13,553 nucleotides of DNA, taken from assembly GCA_021647805.1 (NCBI GenBank), contig JAKITZ010000038.1:1-13553 (forward strand), given 5' to 3'. Below, one piece after another: positions 1-6,417 of this stretch. A program made the position numbers and the translations under genes. Each line of letters begins with the position of its first letter. Position 1 is the first letter of the stretch. The notes below the pieces were generated by a model that worked only from the letters and a program-made list of their open reading frames with translations, ran no database searches and was not told the origin of the DNA. This DNA comes from Robiginitomaculum sp. (GTDB lineage Bacteria; Pseudomonadota; Alphaproteobacteria; Caulobacterales; Maricaulaceae).

Positions 1-2
1 AT

Positions 3-71
3 GTAGTTCACGATATACACTCCATCGACCCAAAAAGTGGAAAACTTTGGTTTGCCCTACCGCAATGTTAG
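3..71 (+). CDS. Possible 3' end of an upstream gene (partial)
   Basis: A reading frame open from the window edge runs 22 codons to a TAG at 69-71. Its short translation (ending ...GKLWFALPQC) has protein-like composition, but no family can be recognised. The other two plus frames in this stretch also stay open for similar lengths, so this is only a suggestion that an upstream gene ends here. In many alphaproteobacteria pyrC precedes plsY, but nothing visible identifies these residues as dihydroorotase. Confidence 0.2.
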   Translation, partial: VVHDIHSIDPKSGKLWFALPQC

Positions 72-124
72 AGCTTGCTACTTGAGGGCGATTTTTGGAT
101 AAGTTGATGGATAGAAAAATAAAG

Positions 125-162
125 TATACTAAAAAGATCGTTTAATCAGTATTTTTAGTATA
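125..162. promoter_or_regulatory. Perfect 11-bp inverted repeat with TATAAT, upstream of plsY
   Basis: TATACTAAAAA (125-135) is mirrored exactly by TTTTTAGTATA (152-162), with a 16-base spacer. A consensus TATAAT lies at 159-164, overlapping the right arm, and would give a start near 171 and a leader of about 17 bases before the plsY ATG at 188. No good -35 hexamer is present at the matching distance. The palindrome therefore brackets the -35 region, which is a typical operator layout. It could also act as a weak hairpin at the end of the preceding transcript. The repeat is observed; its function is inferred. Confidence 0.5.
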
Positions 163-187
163 ATCATATTTTTAGGCGGGAAGAACA

Positions 188-793
188 ATGACAATTGAAT
201 GGTTTTTGGCGGCGACTATTGGATATTTTCTTGGCTCGATTCCATTTGGGGTTTTACTTAGCCGTTTGGCTGGACTCGGCGATATTCGCAAAATTGGATC
301 GGGCAATATCGGCGCAACCAATGTTTTACGAACTGGCCGCAAAGACATTGCATTGGCCACGGTTTTGCTCGATGGCGGTAAAGCTGCCGCTGCATTTTAT
401 CTGGCAAAAATATTATTTCCTGATCCTTTGGCAATGGCGGCGATAATTGCGGCAATAGCCGCCTTGATCGGTCATTGTTATCCAGTTTGGTTAAACTTTC
501 GTGGCGGCAAAGGTGTGGCAACATTCTTTGGCGGGCTATTGATTGCCAGTTGGCCATTAGGATTGATCACCGCAGCGATCTGGCTGCTTGTGGCATTATC
601 GATGCGTATTTCCTCATTAGCGGCATTGTTTGCGGTAAACAGTGCGCCTGCTATTGCTTTGGCACTTGGCAAACCGGAACTGGCAGTGTTTGCCGGCGTG
701 ATGGCGTTGATTGTCTCGATTAGGCATTTTGACAATATCCTACGACTGATGACCGGTAATGAACCTAAGTTCGGCTCTAAAGACAAAAAATGA
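188..793 (+). CDS. plsY: Glycerol-3-phosphate acyltransferase PlsY
   Basis: PlsY is an integral inner-membrane enzyme that moves the acyl chain from acyl-phosphate to glycerol-3-phosphate, making lysophosphatidic acid, the first step of phospholipid synthesis with PlsX as partner. The 201-aa length is normal for the family. All signature motifs are visible: GSGNIGATNVLR (residues 37-48), LDGGKA (61-66), GHCYPVWLNFRGGKGVAT (95-112) and the C-terminal RHFDNILRL with GNEPKFG (179-196). Hydrophobic stretches near 3-26, 55-75, 81-98, 111-138 and 142-176 fit the multi-spanning topology. AGGCGGGAAG (174-183) upstream of the ATG serves as ribosome binding site. The stop overlaps the dprA start (ATGA), so the two genes are probably transcribed and translated together. 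Confidence 0.96.
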   Translation: MTIEWFLAATIGYFLGSIPFGVLLSRLAGLGDIRKIGSGNIGATNVLRTGRKDIALATVLLDGGKAAAAFYLAKILFPDPLAMAAIIAAIAALIGHCYPVWLNFRGGKGVATFFGGLLIASWPLGLITAAIWLLVALSMRISSLAALFAVNSAPAIALALGKPELAVFAGVMALIVSIRHFDNILRLMTGNEPKFGSKDKK

Positions 794-1908
794 GAAATAC
801 TAACAAACCTGATCACGCAGAATTGCGCGATTGGTTGCGCCTCACCCGCACCAGTGGTGTCGGGCCGGTTACATTTCGTGATCTAATTTTACGCTACAGA
901 ACCGCCACAGAGGCATTAGATGCGATCCCTGAACTGGCTAAGCGAGGTGGTCGTATCAAGGCGCTTAGCATTCCAACCATTGAACGCGCCGAAGCTGAAA
1001 TTGACGAGCTGCACAGTATTGGCGGGCAGATGCTGGCTTCATGTGATCCTGATTATCCAAAGCTGCTAAATGCTATTGATCCACCGCCACCGATAATAAG
1101 CGTCTTGGGCAATATTTCTTGCTTAAATCCCAAATCCTGCGCAATCGTTGGTTCGCGTAACGCGTCTGCTATCGGCATGCGCTTTGCCAGACAATTAGCC
1201 GGGGAGTTGGGCAATGCTGGTATGATTGTGGTTTCTGGACTGGCCAGAGGCATTGATGGCGCGGCGCATATTGGTGCAATCAACACCGGTACAATTGCGG
1301 TGGTTGCCGGCGGAATTGATCATATCTATCCAAGTGAGCATGCAGAGTTGCGACAAAAAATCATCGAAACCGGTGCAATAGTTTCTGAACGCAGACTAGG
1401 TCATAAAGCTATCGCCAGAGATTTTCCACGGCGCAACAGAATTATTTCAGGACTATCCCTGGGAACAATAATTATCGAAGCCGCTTTGCGATCTGGCTCG
1501 TTAATTACCGCCAGAACCGCATTAGAACAAAACCGTGAAGTTTTTAGCTGTCCCGGATCACCACTTGATCCTAGGTCCCGTGGCAGCAATGATTTAATTC
1601 GACAAGGCGCACACTTAATTGAAAGCGCCGACGATGTTTTGCATGTATTACAATCGCAATCGACAATCAGAGTTTCAGAAGCAGAACCTGAATATGGCAA
1701 ACGTGCTACTCCTGAAACCGATGAATCACAAATTGATTTAGCGCGAGTAGCAATACTAGAGTTGCTTTCACCAAGTCCCATTCATCGAGATGAAGTTATC
1801 CGCGCCAGTTCGCATTCTGTTGCTGCCTGTTCTGCGGCACTGATGGAGCTAGAACTAGCCGGTCTGGCGCAATGTCTTCCCGGTGGTTTAGTTTGCAAAA
1901 CCAGTTAA
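790..1908 (+). CDS. dprA: DNA-processing protein DprA (Smf)
   Basis: DprA binds incoming single-stranded DNA and loads RecA during natural transformation. The gene is also kept in species not known to be competent. The 372-aa protein has an N-terminal helix-hairpin-helix-like segment (about 11-75, with TSGVGPVTF), the Rossmann-like domain (about 80-285) and a C-terminal winged-helix region (about 318-368). Family motifs are GSRNAS (121-126), SGLARGIDGAAH (149-160), GGIDHIYPSEH (174-184), FPRRNRIISGLS (212-223), SGSLITAR (235-242) and NREVFSCPGS (248-257). It starts inside the plsY stop codon (ATGA) without an obvious Shine-Dalgarno sequence, which points to translational coupling. No other competence genes are visible here. 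The plsY-dprA-topA order is common in alphaproteobacteria. Confidence 0.96.
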   Translation: MRNTNKPDHAELRDWLRLTRTSGVGPVTFRDLILRYRTATEALDAIPELAKRGGRIKALSIPTIERAEAEIDELHSIGGQMLASCDPDYPKLLNAIDPPPPIISVLGNISCLNPKSCAIVGSRNASAIGMRFARQLAGELGNAGMIVVSGLARGIDGAAHIGAINTGTIAVVAGGIDHIYPSEHAELRQKIIETGAIVSERRLGHKAIARDFPRRNRIISGLSLGTIIIEAALRSGSLITARTALEQNREVFSCPGSPLDPRSRGSNDLIRQGAHLIESADDVLHVLQSQSTIRVSEAEPEYGKRATPETDESQIDLARVAILELLSPSPIHRDEVIRASSHSVAACSAALMELELAGLAQCLPGGLVCKTS

Positions 1909-2108
1909 TGGGGATCTGTGTTTGATTTATGCGTGAGGTTTGCTGCCAATAAAATCAAATCCGCAACATCATTCATTTTAGATTTACGCGCAATATTTGC
2001 CATTTGTGGGAGCAGTTCTGACAAGTAGTTTGAGGCATCACTAGAGCTTAAAACTGGCATTGGTTCACCTTGTGATCCAACACTTGGGTCTGATCTTGTA
2101 TTTTGCAT
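1905..2108 (-). CDS. Small conserved-looking hypothetical protein (67 aa)
   Basis: This 67-aa frame on the minus strand fills most of the dprA-topA gap. It meets dprA tail to tail, with the stop codons overlapping by 4 bases, and is divergent from topA. After a polar N-terminus of about 22 residues, the rest is a likely two-helix segment (YLSELLPQMANIARKS, then DVADLILLAANLT). This resembles the pattern of short alphaproteobacterial proteins with a helical 'eL..lA...gl..la.lL.mA' stretch; that comparison is from memory. The ribosome binding site is weak (GAAAGACGG upstream of the ATG). It could still be non-coding, but helix-like patterning and good placement argue for a real gene. Function unknown. 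Confidence 0.55.
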   Translation of the reverse strand: MQNTRSDPSVGSQGEPMPVLSSSDASNYLSELLPQMANIARKSKMNDVADLILLAANLTHKSNTDPH

Positions 2109-2257
2109 TACCGTCTTTCATAGTTGTGGAACATAAAAATTACAATCTATAAGAGTTTTTATGATAATGCAAGATAGTTTCGATTGACAAAGCACCCATT
2201 GCCCTTGCAGGTTCACGCGCAATTAGAATTGATGTTTTATAGGCACAGGAAAAATCC
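2109..2257. other. Divergent intergenic region (small ORF / topA)
   Basis: This 149-bp gap should hold the promoters for topA (plus) and the small minus-strand gene. A perfect TTGACA sits at 2184-2189 on the plus strand, but no TATAAT-like box follows at 16-18 bp, so the topA promoter is only half-supported. AGGA at 2247-2250 is the topA ribosome binding site, 7 bases before the ATG. On the minus strand, AT-rich sequence around 2140-2175 could hold a weak promoter. No convincing hairpin was seen. Confidence 0.3.
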
Positions 2258-4846
2258 ATGAAAATTGTTGTTGTTGAATCCCCTGCCAAGGCGAAAACCA
2301 TCAACAAGTATTTGGGCGAGGACTATTTTGTTCTGGCCAGTTTTGGTCATGTTCGCGATCTGCCGGCCAAAAATGGCTCGGTAAGGCCTGATGAAGATTT
2401 TGCCATGAGCTGGGAAGTTGGATCACGATCAGCCAAACACCTTAAAGCCATTGCTGATGCCACCAAAGGCGCAACAGAACTGATCCTCGCAACTGACCCG
2501 GATCGTGAGGGTGAAGCAATTTCATGGCACTTGATCGAAGCCTTAAAAAAACGTCGCGCTCTAAAAAAAGACGTGCCGGTTAGCCGGGTGGTATTTAACG
2601 CTATTACCAGGTCTGCGGTTACTACTGCCATGCAAAACCCACGGCAATTAGACATGGAACTGGTTGAAGCCTATCTGGCCAGGCGAGCATTGGACTATCT
2701 AGTTGGCTTTACCTTATCACCGGTATTATGGCGCAAATTACCCGGATCACGTTCAGCAGGTAGAGTACAGTCGGTGGCTTTACGGCTAATATGTAGCCGC
2801 GAGCTGGAAATAGAAAAATTCAAATCAGATGAATATTGGAGTGTAGCGGCCAAAGCAAAAGTCGGCTCGCATCAATTATTCGACACCCGTTTGGTGGAAC
2901 TTGGTGGTAAAAAGTTAACCAAACTGGCCTTGCCTGATGAAGCCTCGGCAAAAGCTGCCAGACAAGCGGTAGAGGCCAGCGACTTTACAATTTCTAGCGT
3001 TGAAGCCAAGCCGACCAAACGACACCCTTCACCACCGTTTATCACATCTACTTTGCAACAAGAGGCTTCACGTAAATTGGGCTTTGCCGCTTCACAAACC
3101 ATGCGAGCAGCGCAAAGGTTATATGAGGGGATCAATATTGGTGGCGAGACCGTTGGCCTGATCACCTATATGCGGACAGATTCGGTGCAAATGGCACCAG
3201 AAGGAGTAAGTGAAGCGCGAGACATCATCGCCAAACGATTTGGTAGTGAGTACGTCCCTGAGAAACCAAGATACTATAAATCAAAAGCCAAAAATGCCCA
3301 AGAAGCCCACGAAGCAATACGACCAACATCATTCTTTCGCCACCCGGACAGTTTGCGATTAGATGGTGATGAAAAGAAGCTATATTGGCTGATTTGGAAC
3401 CGCGCAGTGTCCAGTCAAATGCAAAGCGCAAGACAAGAACGAACCACTATTGAGTTAAACAATGGTTCAGCCACTTTGCGCGCAGTAGGAACGGTAACAT
3501 TATTCGACGGATTTTTGGTATTATACCAAGAAGGCAAAGATGATCGTGAAAATGAAACCGATAGCCAATTACCAAAGGTAAGTGTTGGTGAAGCCGCAGC
3601 AATTTCCAACATCGAAACCGATCAGCACTTCACCCAGCCACCACCTAGGTTTACCGAAGCATCGCTGGTAAAAGAAATGGAAAACCTTGGCATTGGCCGT
3701 CCATCAACCTATGCCTCTATATTGCAGGTATTACAGGATCGCGACTATGTGACCCTAGACAAGAAACGCTTCATTCCCGACGATAAGGGACGGGTTGTGG
3801 TGGCCTTTCTTGAAAACTTCTTTGCTAGATATGTTCAATATGATTTCACCGCAGAACTAGAACAGCAATTAGACGCAGTAGCCGAAGGCAAATTAAATTG
3901 GAAAAAACTGTTATCAGATTTCTGGAAAGATTTTTCCGCTGCAATTGACGACATTGCCGACTTGCGGGTTACTCATGTACTGGACGCGCTTGACGAAGCC
4001 TTAGAGCCACACTTATTTCCCCACGAGGCAGGCGCACCTGATCCGCGCAAATGCCCGTCATGTGATGATGGCAGACTTGGCTTAAAACTATCACGATATG
4101 GGGCTTTTATTGGTTGCAGCAAATACCCAGATTGCAAATTCACCAAGCCGCTAACGCCTAATGGTGATGGCGATGCGACAGCCGTTAAAGACGAAACTTT
4201 GGGTACTGATCCTAAAAGCGGTCTTGAAGTTTATTTGAAAACCGGACGCTTTGGCCCTTATGTACAATTAGGCGATGAAGATAAACCAAAACGCGGTAGT
4301 ATCCCAAAATCATGGTCACCAGATCAAGTGGATCTGGAACAGGCGTTAAAGCTACTTAGCCTGCCGCGCGATGTTGGCGTTCACCCCGAAGACGGCAAAA
4401 TGATAACTGCTGCAATTGGCAGGTACGGGCCGTATGTGCATCACGAAAAAACTTACGCCAATTTGCCCGCGATTGAAGATGTGTTTGAAATTGGCCTGAA
4501 TCGTGCGGTTGATATGATCGCCGACAAGCGTGCCAAAAAAGGCGGTAGAGCCGGTGCAAAAGTCTTAAAAGAACTTGGCGATCACCCGACAAGTGGCAAA
4601 ACCATGCAGGTGCTGGACGGGCGTTATGGTGCGTATATAAAACATGAAAAGACCAATGCCACACTGCCCCGTGGAACTGATCCGGTTAGCGTAACTGTTG
4701 AGCAAGCAGTAGAATGGGTTGATGCAAAAGCAGCCAAAGGCAAAAAGAAAAAACCAGCAAAAAAGAAAGCCGCGCCTAAGAAAAAACCTGCCACAAAAAA
4801 GAAGGCTACGACTAAGAAGAAACCTGCGGCCAAGAAAAAGAGCTAG
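2258..4846 (+). CDS. topA: DNA topoisomerase I (type IA)
   Basis: TopA relaxes negative supercoils by cutting one strand through a 5'-phosphotyrosine and passing the other. The 862-aa protein opens with the Toprim domain (VVESPAKAKTINKYLG; E7) and the metal-binding DPDREGE (80-86). The active-site tyrosine is Y304 in LITYMRTDS, with R306 beside it. A single C4 zinc finger uses C599, C602, C620 and C626. Three C-terminal TopA repeats are centred on GRFGPY (663-668), GRYGPY (721-726) and GRYGAY (788-793). The last 39 residues are a lysine-rich tail with 21 lysines, probably for DNA or RNA polymerase contact. AGGA 7 bases upstream supports the ATG. The next gene begins 6 bp after the stop and is probably cotranscribed. 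Confidence 0.98.
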   Translation: MKIVVVESPAKAKTINKYLGEDYFVLASFGHVRDLPAKNGSVRPDEDFAMSWEVGSRSAKHLKAIADATKGATELILATDPDREGEAISWHLIEALKKRRALKKDVPVSRVVFNAITRSAVTTAMQNPRQLDMELVEAYLARRALDYLVGFTLSPVLWRKLPGSRSAGRVQSVALRLICSRELEIEKFKSDEYWSVAAKAKVGSHQLFDTRLVELGGKKLTKLALPDEASAKAARQAVEASDFTISSVEAKPTKRHPSPPFITSTLQQEASRKLGFAASQTMRAAQRLYEGINIGGETVGLITYMRTDSVQMAPEGVSEARDIIAKRFGSEYVPEKPRYYKSKAKNAQEAHEAIRPTSFFRHPDSLRLDGDEKKLYWLIWNRAVSSQMQSARQERTTIELNNGSATLRAVGTVTLFDGFLVLYQEGKDDRENETDSQLPKVSVGEAAAISNIETDQHFTQPPPRFTEASLVKEMENLGIGRPSTYASILQVLQDRDYVTLDKKRFIPDDKGRVVVAFLENFFARYVQYDFTAELEQQLDAVAEGKLNWKKLLSDFWKDFSAAIDDIADLRVTHVLDALDEALEPHLFPHEAGAPDPRKCPSCDDGRLGLKLSRYGAFIGCSKYPDCKFTKPLTPNGDGDATAVKDETLGTDPKSGLEVYLKTGRFGPYVQLGDEDKPKRGSIPKSWSPDQVDLEQALKLLSLPRDVGVHPEDGKMITAAIGRYGPYVHHEKTYANLPAIEDVFEIGLNRAVDMIADKRAKKGGRAGAKVLKELGDHPTSGKTMQVLDGRYGAYIKHEKTNATLPRGTDPVSVTVEQAVEWVDAKAAKGKKKKPAKKKAAPKKKPATKKKATTKKKPAAKKKS
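4760..4843 (+). repeat. Lys-triplet hexad repeat in the TopA C-terminal tail
   Basis: From residue 835 on, the TopA tail carries five KKK triplets spaced exactly six residues apart, the gaps filled with Ala, Pro and Thr (AAP, PAT, ATT, PAA). The codons vary between AAA and AAG, so the regularity is at the protein level rather than a simple DNA slippage tract. This resembles histone-H1-like tails, which are known on some bacterial TopA proteins. Confidence 0.7.
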
Positions 4847-4852
4847 AACTTT

Positions 4853-5551
4853 ATGAAATACCTATCGGTCATCCAACATACCTCGGCAGACTATCTGGGG
4901 CTGATGGAAGACCACCTTGAGGGACGCGGAATACGCTTTAATTACTCCCGACCATTTACCGAAGGTGCTAGCCCGCCGGATATCGCAACTATTGGCGATG
5001 GCTTGATCCTGCTAGGTGGCGGGCCATGGGGTAGCGCCGGAATACGCGATGTGCCGACGCTGGATGCCGAGATAAAACTAACTAGAGCATGTTTAATGAT
5101 GGGTAAGCCAGTTTTGGCTGTGGGGTTGGGGGCGCAAATCCTGTCCTTAGCCGCAGATGGAGCCGTTGAAAGCTCGCCATTAGAGTTTCTAGCAAGCACA
5201 GCCACTAGAACTGACACCCAAGCCTTAAACGGTTTTTTGCCACAAAAATTTGCCCACATAACCTATGGCCGAGATCGACCATTACCGCCGTCCTATGCCA
5301 AAGAATTGGCAATAGATGCGCAAGGAAGAACAGCAATTTTCCAAATAGGCAAAAATGCAATAGGCTTTACCGGACACCCCGGGTTCAAATTGGCTATGGC
5401 CGAAGATCTGATCATGGAATTTGACGAGCAACCAAGCAATGATACAGCCACAGAGTTTAGTAAATTACGAGAAATGAAAACAGCTATTGAAGATGATTTG
5501 GTGGCAATCATGACCGGCTTAATCCAGCTAACCGGCTGGATGAAGAACTAA
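4853..5551 (+). CDS. Class-I glutamine amidotransferase-like protein lacking the catalytic cysteine
   Basis: The 232-aa protein looks like the triad class of glutamine amidotransferase domains (GuaA/PurQ-type fold). It has a flavodoxin-like start, an oxyanion-type ILLGGGPWG (52-60) and the nucleophile-elbow region KPVLAVGLGAQILSLA (85-100). In active members the elbow reads G-x-C-x-G-x-Q; here the cysteine position is G91 (codon GGG, 5123-5125). The usual HPE of the triad is H175-P-G, so the acidic member is also missing. Glutaminase activity is therefore unlikely. It may be a regulatory or binding pseudoenzyme, or act on another substrate. It lies 6 bp after topA and ends before a strong terminator, so it probably rides on the topA transcript. 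The frame is intact, which argues against decay. Confidence 0.75.
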   Translation: MKYLSVIQHTSADYLGLMEDHLEGRGIRFNYSRPFTEGASPPDIATIGDGLILLGGGPWGSAGIRDVPTLDAEIKLTRACLMMGKPVLAVGLGAQILSLAADGAVESSPLEFLASTATRTDTQALNGFLPQKFAHITYGRDRPLPPSYAKELAIDAQGRTAIFQIGKNAIGFTGHPGFKLAMAEDLIMEFDEQPSNDTATEFSKLREMKTAIEDDLVAIMTGLIQLTGWMKN

Positions 5552-5572
5552 GCACTAAACCAAGGTCTATTA

Positions 5573-5620
5573 AATAAAAATAATGCCCGAAGGTTATCGC
5601 CTCCGGGCATTATTTTTATT
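5573..5620. terminator. Bidirectional rho-independent terminator
   Basis: AATAAAAATAATGCCCG (5573-5589) pairs perfectly with CGGGCATTATTTTTATT (5604-5620). Inside, after one A.C mismatch, three more pairs (AGG/CCT) close a 6-base loop, TTATCG. The GC core flanked by A-tract and T-tract works in both directions, serving the topA/amidotransferase transcript from the left and the lipoprotein gene from the right. Confidence 0.93.
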
Positions 5621-5641
5621 ACTTTCAATTAGGCTTAGGTC

Positions 5642-6256
5642 TTAATGCTCGTGAGCAGGTTCAGCGGCTTTTGCAGCTTTTTCTGCCTCATGCTTCTTTT
5701 TGTGCATTTTCTTCTTCATTTTATGTTTAATGACTTTATGGCACTGCTTTTGCTCATCAGTCATATCGTCCATTGATTTAGCTTTCATTTTTGCTTTCAA
5801 TGTCGCCATATCCAACTCACCGGACTTCATTTTTGCTTTTATTTTGGTCATCTTGGCTTTGCACTCGTCAGAAACGGCCATTTTCTTGTGCTCGCCAGAA
5901 TACTTGTGCTTTTTCATTTCGTCCTGTCTCATAGCACTATGATCCATTTTTTTCTTTTCTGCATGCATCTTTTTATGTTTTGCATGCATCATTTTATGGC
6001 ATTGTTTTTGAGTGGCGGTCATTCCTTCACCGGCCATCATCTTTTTCTTCATCGCCGCTTTGTCCATGCCGTCGGACTTCATTTTTTTATGCATGCCTTG
6101 CATCATTGCTTTGCAGGTCTCAGGAGTTACCACAATTGGCTTATCAGCCATTGGCGCAGCAGGTTCAGCTTCTTTTTGATAAATAGAAGCGCACGAACCA
6201 AGTGCTAGCCCGGAAGTTAATAAAACCGCCAACGCCCATTTTTTAGAAATTTTCAT
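5642..6256 (-). CDS. Lys/Met/His-rich lipoprotein with a duplicated C-x(38-40)-C module
   Basis: This 204-aa protein has a lipoprotein signal (KKWALAVLLTSGLALGSC, with C22 the likely lipidated cysteine), so it is probably membrane-anchored and exposed to the periplasm. The mature chain is extreme in composition: about 46 Lys, 25 Met and 14 His in 183 residues. It contains two related modules, C48...QCH(86-87) and C132...QCH(172-173), each C-K-A-x-M ... T-x-x-Q-K-Q-C-H-K followed by a Lys/His/Met stretch. Met/His/Cys clusters suggest binding of soft metals such as copper, but no known family is recognised. The start at 6256 was chosen over an in-frame ATG at 6274 because GGAG lies 6 bases before it. 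It has its own promoter (6346-6374) and a shared terminator. Confidence 0.85.
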   Translation of the reverse strand: MKISKKWALAVLLTSGLALGSCASIYQKEAEPAAPMADKPIVVTPETCKAMMQGMHKKMKSDGMDKAAMKKKMMAGEGMTATQKQCHKMMHAKHKKMHAEKKKMDHSAMRQDEMKKHKYSGEHKKMAVSDECKAKMTKIKAKMKSGELDMATLKAKMKAKSMDDMTDEQKQCHKVIKHKMKKKMHKKKHEAEKAAKAAEPAHEH

Positions 6257-6345
6257 TTTTGTCTCCAATGACATTATTGCTCACGGTTTTTACGCACCCG
6301 TTCTAAATGCCATCGAAACCACTTAAGTCTCAACAGCCCTGCTAA

Positions 6346-6374
6346 ATGATATTAGCTGGACAGTACAACGTCAA
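6346..6374 (-). promoter_or_regulatory. Sigma70-type promoter for the K/M/H-rich lipoprotein
   Basis: Reading the minus strand, TTGACG (6374-6369) is followed after exactly 17 bases by TATCAT (6351-6346), a good housekeeping-type promoter. It would start transcription near 6339, leaving a leader of about 80 bases before the ATG at 6256. Confidence 0.65.
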
Positions 6375-6389
6375 TGCAAGGATAGTTAG

Positions 6390-6414
6390 ATTATGATAAA
6401 CTTTTAGTCATAAT
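6390..6414. promoter_or_regulatory. 7-bp inverted repeat just before the glnE start
   Basis: ATTATGA (6390-6396) is mirrored by TCATAAT (6408-6414), with an 11-base spacer, ending 3 bases before the TTG start. TATGAT (6392-6397) inside the left arm could be a -10 box for glnE, but no matching -35 was found. It may be an operator or a small hairpin limiting translation. Confidence 0.35.
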
Positions 6415-6417
6415 GGT

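Noticed and set aside
4356..4833. Minus-strand frames opposite the 3' part of topA, including a Phe/Ala-rich hydrophobic one
   Set aside because: They are shadows of the Lys-rich tail and C-terminal repeats of TopA, with no start signals.
4853..5551. Calling the amidotransferase-like gene a pseudogene
   Set aside because: The frame is full length, with no internal stop or frameshift. The change is confined to catalytic positions, which fits a pseudoenzyme better than decay.
5700..6208. Plus-strand Phe/His/Leu-rich frames opposite the lipoprotein gene
   Set aside because: Reversed Lys/Met codons (AAA, ATG) give Phe and His. The minus-strand frame has the lipobox, ribosome binding site and promoter.
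6257..6274. Upstream ATG extending the lipoprotein by six residues
   Set aside because: GGAG is correctly spaced for the ATG at 6256, and the longer form would have this site inside its coding region.
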